A DNA stretch of 44,158 nt from an uncultured Oscillospiraceae bacterium (GTDB lineage Bacteria > Bacillota > Clostridia > Oscillospirales > Ruminococcaceae). Below are positions 1 to 8,692 of this stretch, piece by piece. A program made the translations under genes and the position numbers. Under the pieces are notes generated by a model that was not told the DNA's origin, ran no database searches, and saw only the letters and a program-made list of their open reading frames with translations. The number at the start of each line of letters is the position of its first letter. Position 1 is the stretch's first letter. Location of the stretch: positions 1-44,158 of the forward strand of contig UREN01000011.1 in NCBI GenBank assembly GCA_900546885.1, given 5' to 3'.

Positions 1-197
1 GGTACTCCTATCTTTCGCTGGGCGCCACCTGGCGGAAACAACTGAACACACGCAGCAATCTGATGTGCAAAACCCGGCCGCGCGCCGCTTTAAAATGCGC
101 TGTTTCCCGGAAAGGCAGAAAGGGCACGGCCCTGTTTTGCGCCGCGCCCTGTGCACCATTCTGCCGGCGGGCACGAAAAAGCGCCCCATGCCGCGGC
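1..197. other. Non-coding stretch downstream of sigF
   Basis: No convincing gene was seen here. Downstream of the sigF stop on the minus strand there is a short run of T (complement of positions 175-180) but no clean hairpin, so termination is unclear. At the window edge the minus strand reads AGATAGGAGTACC (positions 1-13), which resembles a ribosome binding site. A further minus-strand gene, possibly co-transcribed with the spoIIA operon, may begin just outside the window. This last point is inference from one motif. Confidence 0.3.
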
Positions 198-869
198 CTA
201 TTGCAGCATCTGCCTGCGCATGGCCTGAATGATTTTGCGCTCGCGGCGCGAGATCTGCACCTGCGTGGTGCCCAGGATGCGCGCCGTTTCGCTTTGCGTT
301 TTGTTTTGGAAAAAGCGCAGGTAAATCAGGCGTCTGTCCTGCGGGGCAAGCGCATGCAGCGTGCTTTTCAGGCTCAGGCGGTCTGCCAGGGCTTCCTCGC
401 AGCTCTCCTGCGGGATGTCGAACTCCCGGTTGCCGTCCTCGCTGTTTGCCGGCGTAAGGCTAAGCGCGGGCAGGCTGGCGCTCATGGCGTCCGCCACCTG
501 CTCTGGCGTCACCTGCAGCCGGGCGGCTATCTGGGTGACGGTGGGCTCCTGCCCTGTCTGCTTGAGCATTTTTTCCCGCACAGCGGCCACCTTCATGCCA
601 AGCTCTTTCAGCCCGCGGCTTACCTTTACGCTGCCGCCGTCGCGGAACAGCTTTTTAATTTCGCCCAAAATTACCGGCACAGCATAGGTGGAAAAGCACA
701 GGCCGCGGCTTTCGTCAAAGCCATCGCACGCTTTTACCAGGCCCACGCAGCCCGCGCCGTACAGGTCTTCATATTCAATGCCCCTGCCGCGGAACCGGCC
801 CGCACAGGCGTGCACAAGCCCCAAATTTTTTTCAATGAATTCCGCGCGCTGCTGCGACGTGGCCGTCAT
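198..869 (-). CDS. sigF: RNA polymerase sporulation sigma factor SigF
   Basis: This 223-residue protein is the forespore-specific sigma factor that starts compartmental gene expression after asymmetric division. Region 2 is visible around residues 10-90, with the core-binding and -10 recognition stretch EYEDLYGAGCVGLVKA. Region 3 lies near 95-135, and region 4 with its helix-turn-helix near 165-220 (DRRLIYLRFFQNKTQSETA, then TTQVQISRRE). The length is normal for SigF. It is the third gene of the spoIIA operon, 28 bases after spoIIAB, and the ATG follows GGGAGGCGG. SpoIIAB, encoded just upstream, should hold it inactive until SpoIIAA is dephosphorylated. SigG and SigE are close relatives, but the operon context decides for SigF. 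Confidence 0.96.
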   Translation of the reverse strand: MTATSQQRAEFIEKNLGLVHACAGRFRGRGIEYEDLYGAGCVGLVKACDGFDESRGLCFSTYAVPVILGEIKKLFRDGGSVKVSRGLKELGMKVAAVREKMLKQTGQEPTVTQIAARLQVTPEQVADAMSASLPALSLTPANSEDGNREFDIPQESCEEALADRLSLKSTLHALAPQDRRLIYLRFFQNKTQSETARILGTTQVQISRRERKIIQAMRRQMLQ

Positions 870-897
870 GTGGCCGCCTCCCTTTTCATTTATGTAC

Positions 898-1329
898 TCA
901 GCGCCGGCCCAGCCTTTTCTCCAGTGTCACCCGGGTGCCCTTTCCCGGCACAGAGCGCACCTTTACCCTGTCCATAAAGCTTTCCATCACGGCAAAGCCA
1001 AGGCCCGCGCGCTCGGGCCCGCCGGTGGTGAACATGGGTTGCATGGCCCGGGGCACATCGTCTATGCCGCACCCTTTGTCGGCAACCACAATGCGCAGCA
1101 CGCCGTCTTCCTGCAGGGCAGCGGTGAGTGTGACAGGGCCGATGACGTTGGGGTATGCGTGCACGATGCAGTTTGTCACTGCTTCGCTGACGGCCGTTTT
1201 GATGTCTGCCAGCTCGTCCATTGTGGGGTCTGCCTGCGCGGCAAAGGCCGCCACCGCGCTGCGGGCAAAGCCCTCGTTGGCGCTGCGGCTGGGAAAGGAC
1301 ACTTTCATGGTGTTCAAGGCTTTCATCAT
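898..1329 (-). CDS. spoIIAB: Anti-sigma F factor, serine kinase SpoIIAB
   Basis: This GHKL-fold ATPase/kinase binds and inhibits SigF and phosphorylates SpoIIAA. The 143 residues show the N-box (SEAVTNCIVHAYP, about residues 48-60), the G1 box DKGCGID (84-90) and the glycine-rich ATP lid GPERAGLGF (104-112), all in the expected order and spacing. Its ATG overlaps the end of spoIIAA by four bases (translational coupling) and is preceded by AGGAGGAAGC. A second possible start lies at Met-2. The gene order AA-AB-F is the classical spoIIA operon, so the identification is secure. Confidence 0.96.
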   Translation of the reverse strand: MMKALNTMKVSFPSRSANEGFARSAVAAFAAQADPTMDELADIKTAVSEAVTNCIVHAYPNVIGPVTLTAALQEDGVLRIVVADKGCGIDDVPRAMQPMFTTGGPERAGLGFAVMESFMDRVKVRSVPGKGTRVTLEKRLGRR

Positions 1330-1634
1330 GCTTCCTCCTCTTTTGAATCAATGCCCGCAAGGGCAAGCATGCGGCGGATATCCTTCGGCACATGCTGCAC
1401 CACCACGGTGCCGCCCAGCTCCCGGGCCAGCTTGTAGCGCCCGAGGATGAGCCCGATGCCCGAGGAATCCATAAAAGTGACGGCAGAAAAATCCAGCAGC
1501 GTCACAGCGGGCTTTGCCGCCTGGATATGCTCGTCTATTTTTTCCCGCAGGATGCCCGCCCAGTGGTGGTCTATTTCGCCAGAAAGCCTGGCGGTAAGCG
1601 TTTTTCCGTTTTGTTGCAATTGCACCTGTGTCAT
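1326..1634 (-). CDS. spoIIAA: Anti-sigma F factor antagonist SpoIIAA
   Basis: This STAS-domain protein of 102 residues releases SigF by binding SpoIIAB when unphosphorylated. The phosphoserine motif DSSG lies at residues 56-59 in the context AVTFMDSSGIGLILGRYK, the hallmark of the family. It is the first gene of the spoIIA operon. Its ATG follows AAGGAGAACACAACC. SpoIIE, which dephosphorylates it, is not in the window. Residue pattern and context both support the call. Confidence 0.95.
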   Translation of the reverse strand: MTQVQLQQNGKTLTARLSGEIDHHWAGILREKIDEHIQAAKPAVTLLDFSAVTFMDSSGIGLILGRYKLARELGGTVVVQHVPKDIRRMLALAGIDSKEEEA

Positions 1635-1699
1635 GGTTGTGTTCTCCTTGGCTTAAATTCCGCGCGCCGGGCCTTTGCCCGGCCGGCAGTTCCCGCCCG

Positions 1700-1725
1700 T
1701 TTTCGGGCGGGCAAAAGGTTTCCTT
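1700..1725 (-). promoter_or_regulatory. Tentative sigma-H-type promoter of the spoIIA operon
   Basis: On the minus strand an AAGGAAACC element (1717-1725) is followed after 12 bases by GAAAA (1700-1704). This is only a partial match to the sigma-H pattern expected for spoIIA operons. A GC-rich hairpin (arms 1692-1699 and 1704-1711) overlaps it. The assignment rests on position and a loose motif. Confidence 0.22.
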
Positions 1726-1736
1726 TGCAAAGTGGC

Positions 1737-1790
1737 AAAAAAAGAAGCATACCGTTTATGAAACCATCATAAACGGTATGCTTCGTATTT
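1737..1790. terminator. Strong bidirectional terminator after folC
   Basis: A perfect inverted repeat has 17-base arms (1744-1760 and 1768-1784) around a 7-base loop. It is followed by seven T on the minus strand (complement of 1737-1743) and by a T-rich tract on the plus strand (1785-1792). It ends the valS-folC transcript, which stops coding at 1814, and insulates it from the spoIIA operon. Confidence 0.93.
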
Positions 1791-1813
1791 TTTGTCAGAG
1801 TGCGCCGCACCGC

Positions 1814-3088
1814 CTAGGGAAGGAACATGGGGCGCACCTGGGCCGCCAGGTACAGGCTGCCGCAGATGAGCACGCCGCCCTGGCAGGTGCGCAGCGCGTC
1901 CTGCACGGCAAGCGGCACGTCCTGCCACACGGAAACCTGCCCGCACACCTGCCTTGCTGCCGCGGCCAGCTGCCCGGCCGGTAAGGCGCGCGGCGATGGC
2001 GGCTGCACGGCATAGACGCGCGCAAGGTGCGGCGAAAGGGCGCGCAGCATTTCGGCCTCCCCTTTGCCCTGCAAAACGCCCATCACCGCCGTCAGGCCCT
2101 GCACACGCCCGGCGCGCAGCACATCTGCCAGGGCGCGCGCGCCGTCCGGGTTGTGCATGCCGTCCAGAATGACGAGCGGCCTGCGCTGCAACACCTCGAT
2201 GCGCGCGGGATTGCGCGCGGCGGCAATGCCCTGCATGATGGCGTCGTCTGAAATATCGAACCCGTGCTCGCACAGGGCAAGCGCCGCCTGCACCATCACC
2301 GCGGCGTTGTAGGCCTGATGCCTGCCGGCAAAGGGCACTTCCAGGTCGTACCCGCCGTAATTCACCCGGTTTTCAAAGGGCCTGCCGCGGTAGAAGTGAA
2401 AATCTTCCAGCTGCGGCACGCACAGCGGGCAGTGTGCGGCCGCAGCGCAGGCCTCAATTTGGCGCATGGCCTCTTCCGGCTGGGCCGGATAGGCCACCAC
2501 GGAACAGCCGGGCTTGAAGATGCCGCACTTTTCTGCGGCAATGCCGGCATAGGTGTGCCCCAAAAGCTCGGTGTGGTCTTTGCCGATGGCCATGATGCAG
2601 GCCACCAGCGTGTTATCCACCGCGTTGGTGGCGTCCAGCCTGCCGCCCAGGCCTGTCTCCAGGCACACAATGTCACACCCCTGCTGCGCAAACCACAGCA
2701 GGGCCGCGGCCGTGACGGCGTCAAATTCTGCAATCTGTTCCCGCTGTGCGGGCGGCATCTGCTCCAGGGCGCCGCGCACCTGGGTGAGGATGCCGGCACA
2801 GGCCTCCCGGCTGATCATCTCGCCATTCAGCTGAAAGCGCTCGCGGAAATCCAGCACAAAGGGGCTTACCGTGGCGCCCACCCGCAGGCCCGCCGCTTTC
2901 AGCACGCTGGCCAGCATCAGCACGGCGCTGCCCTTGCCGTTGGTGCCCGCCACATGCACAAACTTCAAAGCGTCCTGCGGGCGCCCCAGCGCCTGCAGCA
3001 GGGCCCGCTCGTTCTGCGGGCCGGGCGCGCTGCAAAGGCGCGGCAGGCTGTGCACCCAGGCCAGCGCTTCTTCATACTGCATGCTCAC
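1814..3088 (-). CDS. folC: Bifunctional folylpolyglutamate/dihydrofolate synthase
   Basis: This Mur-ligase-family enzyme adds glutamate to dihydropteroate and to reduced folates. It has 424 residues, the usual length. The ATP-binding loop GTNGKGS lies at about 48-54, followed by the family signatures LETGLGGRLDATNAVDNT (about 147-160) and KDHTELLG. A C-terminal Mur ligase domain includes ILDGMHNPDGA. The GTG start overlaps the stop of the preceding membrane-protein gene by four bases; an ATG two codons in is an alternative. It is the last gene of the T-box operon. valS-folC adjacency is typical of Firmicutes, although here two genes separate them. Confidence 0.95.
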   Translation of the reverse strand: MSMQYEEALAWVHSLPRLCSAPGPQNERALLQALGRPQDALKFVHVAGTNGKGSAVLMLASVLKAAGLRVGATVSPFVLDFRERFQLNGEMISREACAGILTQVRGALEQMPPAQREQIAEFDAVTAAALLWFAQQGCDIVCLETGLGGRLDATNAVDNTLVACIMAIGKDHTELLGHTYAGIAAEKCGIFKPGCSVVAYPAQPEEAMRQIEACAAAAHCPLCVPQLEDFHFYRGRPFENRVNYGGYDLEVPFAGRHQAYNAAVMVQAALALCEHGFDISDDAIMQGIAAARNPARIEVLQRRPLVILDGMHNPDGARALADVLRAGRVQGLTAVMGVLQGKGEAEMLRALSPHLARVYAVQPPSPRALPAGQLAAAARQVCGQVSVWQDVPLAVQDALRTCQGGVLICGSLYLAAQVRPMFLP

Positions 3089-4101
3089 TCACCTGCCCCA
3101 AACACCACGGGCAGCTTTTTGCGGCACAGGTGCCACAGCACCGCGCACAGCGCACAGATGCCCGCAGAAAGTGCCAGCGTCACAAGCTGGCCTTCGGCAT
3201 TGCGCGGCACGCCCAAAGCAGCCGCAGCCGTGTCTGCGCACAGCGCCAGCGCGCCGCCCAGGCCAAGCACAGCGCCCGCCGCACGCCCCAATGCCGCACA
3301 CAGGCGCAGGCGGGCCAGCACAAGGGCCACCAGCGCCATGCCTGCAATGCCCATCAACGCAAACACAAAGTTGCACGCCTGCACCAGCAGGAACTGCCCG
3401 CCCAGGCGGCCTGTGGCCCAGCCGGTGCCAAACCAGAAGCAGAACGCCGCCAGTGCCAGCGCAAGGCAGCCCGCCCCCAGCGCACACAGGCGCAGGCCGC
3501 GTGGAAAAGAGGCATTTGCCTTGTTCTGTTTTTGCACAAGCGCCGCCGCAACAGCGCCCAGCGCATAATAAATAAGATACCGCAGCGCGCCGTCGGCCCC
3601 GTACGCCACCTGGCCCGGCAGGCCGTACGCCATGCTGGTGCCAAGGCTGACAAGACCACAGGCAAACAGCAAAAACCAATTGCCCGGGAAGGTGCGGCGC
3701 AGCAGCACAAACAGGAACTCCGCCAAAAGCGTGCTGGGCACAAGCCACAAAAGCCCGCCGCCGAAGGGCGCTGTGCCAAGGCCGAACAGGAACTGTGCCG
3801 CCAGCGCGGCCGGCCCTTCGGTGCCCGGCGCGCCGCACAGCGCATACAGCGCCAGGCTGGCAAGCCCGCACGCCGCATACAGGCCAAGCAGCACCCTGGC
3901 GCGCCGCAGCGCCCACGGGCCCACTTCAAAATTGCCCTGCGGGGCAAACAGCCCGGCAGAGAAATAGTAAAGCTGATAGGAAAACAGCAACAGAAACGGA
4001 TGCAGCCGCACCGTTTCAGCCGTAAGGCTTCCGGCCACAAGCCAGAACACGGCAAGGCCTATCAGCGACAGGGCCCATGTGGAAAATGTGTTGCTGCGCA
4101 C
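3085..4101 (-). CDS. Divergent acyltransferase-3-like membrane protein lacking the catalytic His
   Basis: This is a polytopic membrane protein of 338 residues with about ten hydrophobic segments. It aligns by eye along its length with the acyltransferase at 7367-8398: both have LIYYALG at the same relative place, and the first segments match in spacing. The His expected in the first membrane segment of acyltransferase-3 proteins (TTHYD in the paralogue) is missing; the equivalent stretch reads VFWLVAG. It is therefore probably a degenerate or repurposed member. The chosen start is the GTG at 4101, preceded by AAAGGGGGG at good spacing. A longer reading from an ATG at 4209 would add a non-membrane, composition-poor N-terminus and overlap the GNAT gene by 22 bases. 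It lies between the GNAT gene and folC, coupled to folC. The biochemical role is unknown. Confidence 0.72.
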   Translation of the reverse strand: MRSNTFSTWALSLIGLAVFWLVAGSLTAETVRLHPFLLLFSYQLYYFSAGLFAPQGNFEVGPWALRRARVLLGLYAACGLASLALYALCGAPGTEGPAALAAQFLFGLGTAPFGGGLLWLVPSTLLAEFLFVLLRRTFPGNWFLLFACGLVSLGTSMAYGLPGQVAYGADGALRYLIYYALGAVAAALVQKQNKANASFPRGLRLCALGAGCLALALAAFCFWFGTGWATGRLGGQFLLVQACNFVFALMGIAGMALVALVLARLRLCAALGRAAGAVLGLGGALALCADTAAAALGVPRNAEGQLVTLALSAGICALCAVLWHLCRKKLPVVFGAGE

Positions 4102-4187
4102 AAAGCGCCCCCCTTTCTGTGCGGCGTGCGCTTCCCCGCTGTACGCCGCATGCCCGCACCGGCTGGGCGCCTGCGCGGGCCGCATGT

Positions 4188-4700
4188 TCAAAGATACAGG
4201 TTCATCCAATAGGCGTCTGCATATTCGCCCGGGCCGTAGCGGAAAAATTTGCGGTATGTGCCGGCAATGGAAAAACCCAGCTTTTCATACACATGAATGG
4301 CCGCCGCATTGCTGCAAAGCACCTGCAGCTCCAGCACTTCGGCGCCCATACCGCGGGCCCGCTCTGCCAGGCGCTGCACCATTTCCGTGGCAATGCCCCG
4401 GTTCCAATGGCTTTTGCGCACGCTGACGGCCAGGCTGAAGCGGTGCGCCATGCGCGGGCGGCGCGACACGCGCGCCACACTTCCCGTGGCCACCAGCCGC
4501 GCGCCGTCAAAGGCCCCCAGCTCGCAGGAATCTGCGCTTTGCCCATGTGCCGCAAGGTAGGCCTGCTCGGCCTCCGGGCCAAACGGCAGGCCCTCGGGGC
4601 CAAAGGTGAGGTTTTGCGTCTCGCCCCCTGCGGCCCTGGCAAAGGCCAGCATTTCTTCGGCGTCCTCCGGCCCCAGTGGGCGCAAAACGATATGGTTCAC
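4188..4700 (-). CDS. GNAT family N-acetyltransferase
   Basis: This single-domain GCN5-related acetyltransferase has 170 residues. The acetyl-CoA binding motif A is seen as WNRGIATEMVQRL (about 97-110). Motif B appears as LCSNAAAIHVYEKLGF near 127-143, the arrangement of RimJ/RimL-type and small-molecule acetyltransferases. The substrate cannot be read from the sequence. The GTG start is preceded by AAAGGAGG. It sits 23 bases after valS, so it should share the valine T-box transcript. Nothing suggests truncation. Confidence 0.85.
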   Translation of the reverse strand: MNHIVLRPLGPEDAEEMLAFARAAGGETQNLTFGPEGLPFGPEAEQAYLAAHGQSADSCELGAFDGARLVATGSVARVSRRPRMAHRFSLAVSVRKSHWNRGIATEMVQRLAERARGMGAEVLELQVLCSNAAAIHVYEKLGFSIAGTYRKFFRYGPGEYADAYWMNLYL

Positions 4701-4723
4701 AAAGGCCGCCTCCTTTTGTGTGC

Positions 4724-7345
4724 TCAGTTCAGGGCCGCAATGGATTCCTCTATCTTCTGCAGCTTGGCCCCGGCCGCCGCATGCGTGTCGCGAATCTTCT
4801 GCACCACGGCCGCGGGCGCCTTGTTGACAAAGCCCTCGTTCGCCAGCTTGGCGGCCGCCGCAGCCAGCTCTTTTTCACAGTTCGCCTTTTCCTTTGCAAG
4901 GCGGGCCAGCTCTTTCTCCCTGTCGATGAGCTCCATCATGGGGATGAAGGCGCGGGCATCGTTCGTCACCACCTGCACAACGCCCTGGGTTTGGCCCGCG
5001 TACTGCGCCGTAAAGCTGATGGCCTCGGCGCCGGCAAATTTGGCCAGGTAGGCCTGCCCTTCCTCAAAGGGCGCGGCGTTGGACGTCTCGATGACCATGC
5101 TTGTCTTTTTCGAGGGCGGCACCCCCATATCGTTGCGCACCACGCGCACGGCCTTAATCAGGTCCATCACCTTCTGGAAGGCCTGTTCCTCTTCGGCATA
5201 GTGCAGGTTCGGCTCGTACTGCGGCCACTTCTGCACCATGATGGAACCCTGGGTGCCCGGCAGGGCGGAATAGATTTCCTCCGTGATGAAGGGCATAAAC
5301 GGGTGCAGAAGCTGCAACGCCTGCACCAGCACGCTGACCAGCACCTGGCGGGCGCTGTCTGCCTCGGCCTCGTCCTGCGAATTCAGGCGCAGCTTGGCAA
5401 TTTCAATATACCAGTCGCAGTACACATCCCAAATAAAATCTTGCACTTTCTGCGCCGCAAGGCCCAGCTCGAATTTATCCAGGTTGGCTGTCACATCCGC
5501 CACCAGTGTGTTCAGGCGGGACATCACCCATCTGTCCGCCATGGTAAGCGAGGCGGGCAGGCCCAGCTCAAAATCTTCCGGCAGGTTCATCAGCACAAAG
5601 CGCGCAGCGTTCCACAGCTTGTTGGCAAAGTTGCGGCTTGCCTTCACCTTTTCGTCCGAGAAGCGCATGTCGTTGCCCGGGGTAGAGCCCACCACCAGCG
5701 TCAGGCGCAGCGCATCGGCGCCGTAATCGCGAATGACCTCCAGCGGGTCGATGCCGTTGCCGAGGCTTTTGGACATTTTACGCCCCTGCGCATCGCGCAC
5801 AAGGCCGTGGATGAGCACCGTGTTGAACGGGGCCTTGCCGGTGTAGGTGAGGCCCGAGAAGATCATGCGGCTCACCCAGAAGGTGATGATGTCATAGCCG
5901 GTGACAAGCGTGCTGGTGGGGTAGAAATAGGCGAGGTCTTCCGTTTCATCGGGCCAGCCCAGCGTAGAAAACGGCCACAGCGCGGAGGAAAACCAGGTGT
6001 CCAGCGTGTCCTCGTCCTGATGCACGGCGCCGCCGCATGCGGGGCAGGTGCTGATGTGCTCGGCCGAGACGGTCACCTTTCCGCACTCGTCGCAGTAATA
6101 TGCCGGGATGCGGTGGCCCCACCAAAGCTGACGGGAAATGCACCAATCGCGCGTGTTTTCCATCCAGAAGAAATAGTTTTTTTCAAAGCGCTCGGGCACA
6201 AAGCGGATGCTGCCGTTTCGCACAGCCTCGATGGCCGGGCCCGCCAGGGGCGCCATTTTCACAAACCACTGTTTGGACACCATGGGCTCCACCGTGGTGC
6301 CGCAGCGGTAGCAGGTGCCCACGTTGTGCTTGTGCGGCTCTACAAAGGCAAGGTAGCCCTGGGCCTCCAGGTCTGCCACAATGGCCTTGCGCGCCTCATA
6401 GCGGTCCATGCCGGCATATTTGCCGCAGGCCTCGTTCATGTGCGCGTCGTCTGTCAGCACCTTCACAATGGGCAGGCTGTGGCGCACACCCACTTCAAAG
6501 TCGTTCGGGTCGTGCGCGGGGGTAATTTTCACCACGCCGGTGCCGAACTCCATATCCACATAATCGTCCGTCACCACGGGGATCTCTTTGTTCACCAGCG
6601 GCAGAATAACCGTTTTGCCGTGCAGGTGCGTATAGCGCCCGTCCGCCGGGTTCACCGCAATGGCCGTGTCGCCCAGCATGGTTTCGGGGCGGGTGGTGGC
6701 AAGCTCCACAAATTCGTCTGTGCCCTTCACGGGGTATTTCAGGTGCCAGAAGAAGCCGTCCTGCTCTTCATATTCCACCTCGGCATCGGAAATGGAGGTT
6801 TTGCAGTGCGGGCACCAGTTGATGATGCGCTCGCCGCGGTAGATGAGGCCCTCGTCGTACAGCTTTTTGAACACCTTCAAAACGGCTTTCGAGCAGCCCT
6901 CGTCCATGGTGAAGCGCTCGCGCTGCCAATCGCACGAACAGCCCAGTTTTTTCAGCTGCTCTACAATGCGCCCGCCGTACTGTTTTTTCCAATCCCACGC
7001 GCGCTGCAAAAACTTTTCGCGGCCAAGGTCTGCCTTGGTAAGGCCCTCTTCTTTCATTTTGGCCACAATTTTCGCCTCGGTGGCAATGGAGGCATGGTCT
7101 GTGCCGGGCACCCAAAGCGCGGCATAGCCCTGCATGCGCTTATAGCGAATGAGGATGTCCTGCCAGGTTTCGTCCATGGCGTGGCCCATGTGAAGCTGGC
7201 CCGTGATGTTGGGCGGCGGCATCACAATGGTATAGGGCTGTTTGCCCTCGTCGCGCTGCGTGTGAAACACGCCGCTTTCCTGCCAGGTGCGGTACAGCCT
7301 GTCCTCCACCTGGGTGGGGTCGTACACTTTTTCCAGTTGTTTCAT
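4724..7345 (-). CDS. valS: Valyl-tRNA synthetase
   Basis: This class I aminoacyl-tRNA synthetase charges tRNA-Val with valine. Its 873 residues are normal. The N-terminal signature PPPNITGQLHMGHA carries the HIGH-type motif at 52-55, and KMSKS lies at about 522 (GRKMSKSLGNGIDPL). The editing domain lies between them, and a pair of CxxC motifs (CDECG, CPACG) near 415-435 may bind zinc. The tRNA anticodon-binding domain and a C-terminal coiled coil (about 805-870) complete it. ATG follows AGAGAGGAATCGCT. It lies 21 bases after an acyltransferase gene, and the T-box in front of that gene reads as valine-specific, so valS is almost surely its physiological target. Confidence 0.98.
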   Translation of the reverse strand: MKQLEKVYDPTQVEDRLYRTWQESGVFHTQRDEGKQPYTIVMPPPNITGQLHMGHAMDETWQDILIRYKRMQGYAALWVPGTDHASIATEAKIVAKMKEEGLTKADLGREKFLQRAWDWKKQYGGRIVEQLKKLGCSCDWQRERFTMDEGCSKAVLKVFKKLYDEGLIYRGERIINWCPHCKTSISDAEVEYEEQDGFFWHLKYPVKGTDEFVELATTRPETMLGDTAIAVNPADGRYTHLHGKTVILPLVNKEIPVVTDDYVDMEFGTGVVKITPAHDPNDFEVGVRHSLPIVKVLTDDAHMNEACGKYAGMDRYEARKAIVADLEAQGYLAFVEPHKHNVGTCYRCGTTVEPMVSKQWFVKMAPLAGPAIEAVRNGSIRFVPERFEKNYFFWMENTRDWCISRQLWWGHRIPAYYCDECGKVTVSAEHISTCPACGGAVHQDEDTLDTWFSSALWPFSTLGWPDETEDLAYFYPTSTLVTGYDIITFWVSRMIFSGLTYTGKAPFNTVLIHGLVRDAQGRKMSKSLGNGIDPLEVIRDYGADALRLTLVVGSTPGNDMRFSDEKVKASRNFANKLWNAARFVLMNLPEDFELGLPASLTMADRWVMSRLNTLVADVTANLDKFELGLAAQKVQDFIWDVYCDWYIEIAKLRLNSQDEAEADSARQVLVSVLVQALQLLHPFMPFITEEIYSALPGTQGSIMVQKWPQYEPNLHYAEEEQAFQKVMDLIKAVRVVRNDMGVPPSKKTSMVIETSNAAPFEEGQAYLAKFAGAEAISFTAQYAGQTQGVVQVVTNDARAFIPMMELIDREKELARLAKEKANCEKELAAAAAKLANEGFVNKAPAAVVQKIRDTHAAAGAKLQKIEESIAALN

Positions 7346-7366
7346 AGCGATTCCTCTCTTCTCCCA

Positions 7367-8398
7367 TCACTGCGGTTTTACGGGTTTTGAAAACTTGCCA
7401 AGCATCCAGGGGAAATATTTCTGGATAGGTTTTGCGAAACAGAAGTAAGCCACCAGCATCATGCCAAAGGCCTGCAGCACCATCATGGCGCCGCCGCCTG
7501 CCGGAATGGTAAGGCCTATGGCCTCAAATGCCATGGGCACCAGCACTTTTACAATCTGCTCGGTGCCGCACAGCACCAGTGTCATGCGCCCCATGGCGCA
7601 CAAAAGCGGCACCTGCTGAAAGGCAAAGCCCAGCACCATGGCGCACACAACGGCGCTGCACTGATATAAAAACGTGAGCAGGCTGAGCATCCAGTACGGC
7701 GCCTCTTCCATGCCGGCCAGGCTGGGGAAATAGGTAAGGCCGAAATAGAAATTGACATACAAAATATAAAAGCTGAACGCTGCCACCACGGCAAACACGC
7801 CCTTTGCGGCCAGCCCGAAGGGCCTGCCCTGCCTGGAGCGCCAGAAGTGAGAGAACACATCGCCCAGGGCATAATAAATAAGGTAGCGGCCGGCCACCTC
7901 TACGCCCCACAGGTACTCTGGGCCTTCGTGCACCATTTTCACCCAAAAGCTGATGGCCGCGCACACCGCCAGCACCAGCCAGCGGTTTTTCAAAAGCCTG
8001 GTGAGCACATGATAGTAGATTTCCATACAGAACAGGCACGGCAAAAACCACATGGCAGCCAGCGGCACCTGGTTGCGCACGCCGCTGAGGATGCCGCGCG
8101 TCCAGGCAATCATCTCGCCCATGGACATCTCCAGCATGAAGGCGCGGATGGCCAGCGTGAGAAAACAGAAGGCAAAATACGGCACCATGATGCTGATAAA
8201 TTTGCCCTTGATAAACTGCAAAAGCGGGCTGTTTTTTCTGGTAAAAGCCGTGAAGCCCGAAGAAAAGAACAGAATGCCCAGCACGGAATACAGCCCAAGA
8301 ATGCCAAAGCGCCCCATGCCGTCGTAGTGCGTTGTATACATCAGCCAGATGGCGATCAGCTTCATAATGTCCAGCCAGTTGTAACGTTCCCTTGCCAT
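7367..8398 (-). CDS. Acyltransferase-3 family membrane protein under the valine T-box
   Basis: This integral membrane protein of 343 residues belongs to the acyltransferase-3 (OafA/WecH-like) family, which usually moves acetyl or other acyl groups onto cell-surface glycans or small molecules. About ten hydrophobic segments are visible. The first carries the expected His in NWLDIMKLIAIWLMYTTHYD (His-24). Start: ATG at 8398 with AAGGAG seven bases upstream; a TTG six bases earlier would lie too close to that site. The gene directly follows the T-box terminator and precedes valS by 21 bases, so its expression should rise when valyl-tRNA is short. The GxRYLIYYALGDVFSHFW region resembles the gene at 3085-4101. 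The acyl acceptor is unknown. Confidence 0.85.
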   Translation of the reverse strand: MARERYNWLDIMKLIAIWLMYTTHYDGMGRFGILGLYSVLGILFFSSGFTAFTRKNSPLLQFIKGKFISIMVPYFAFCFLTLAIRAFMLEMSMGEMIAWTRGILSGVRNQVPLAAMWFLPCLFCMEIYYHVLTRLLKNRWLVLAVCAAISFWVKMVHEGPEYLWGVEVAGRYLIYYALGDVFSHFWRSRQGRPFGLAAKGVFAVVAAFSFYILYVNFYFGLTYFPSLAGMEEAPYWMLSLLTFLYQCSAVVCAMVLGFAFQQVPLLCAMGRMTLVLCGTEQIVKVLVPMAFEAIGLTIPAGGGAMMVLQAFGMMLVAYFCFAKPIQKYFPWMLGKFSKPVKPQ

Positions 8399-8412
8399 TC
8401 CCAATCTCCTTC

Positions 8413-8686
8413 AAAAAACAGAAAAGCCGCCCCATGTGTTGCCATGGGACGGCCTTGCATTTCAAAACCGCGGTACCACCCAAATTGCCGCACACAGCGG
8501 CCACTTTTGCCTTGATAACGGGGCCTGGCCCCCGTGCACGGGTACTGTTTTCCCCGTGCCTGCCTTGGAAGCGACAACGCGCCGCGCACACCCGCCGGGC
8601 TTGCACCCTCCCCGGCTCGCTTGCGGTGGCCTTCGCCGCGCCCTCTTCCGCACTGCATTTTTCTTCCGGCTCAAAGCCGTATCCGT
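8413..8686 (-). promoter_or_regulatory. T-box riboswitch leader, apparent valine (GUC) specifier
   Basis: On the minus strand the canonical T-box GGGTGGTACCGCG lies at 8469-8481 in the antiterminator position. Stem I shows the conserved distal part AGCGAGCCGGGGAGGGTGC (near 8605-8624). A basal helix pairs GGAAG (8663-8667) with CTTCC (8567-8571). Just before that 3' strand stands GUC followed by a purine (8573-8575), where the specifier codon is expected; GUC is a valine codon, and valS lies in the operon. A terminator hairpin (arms 8443-8453 and 8426-8436, 11 pairs with one G-U) is followed by TTTTCTGTTTTTT. Uncharged tRNA-Val should favour the antiterminator. The specifier reading is by eye and less certain than the T-box itself. 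Confidence 0.93.
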
Positions 8687-8692
8687 GTACAA

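Noticed and set aside
63..977. A 304-codon plus-strand frame over sigF
   Set aside because: It overlaps the certain genes sigF and part of spoIIAB in antisense. The translation is Ala/Arg/His-rich without any motif.
1692..1711. GC-rich hairpin upstream of spoIIAA as a terminator
   Set aside because: No T-run follows on either strand, and the real terminator of the neighbouring operon is at 1744-1784.
4676..7390. A 904-codon open frame on the plus strand opposite valS
   Set aside because: It mirrors valS in the antisense frame and is rich in His, Gly and Arg, as expected from GC-rich codon bias. It has no domain and no ribosome binding site of its own.
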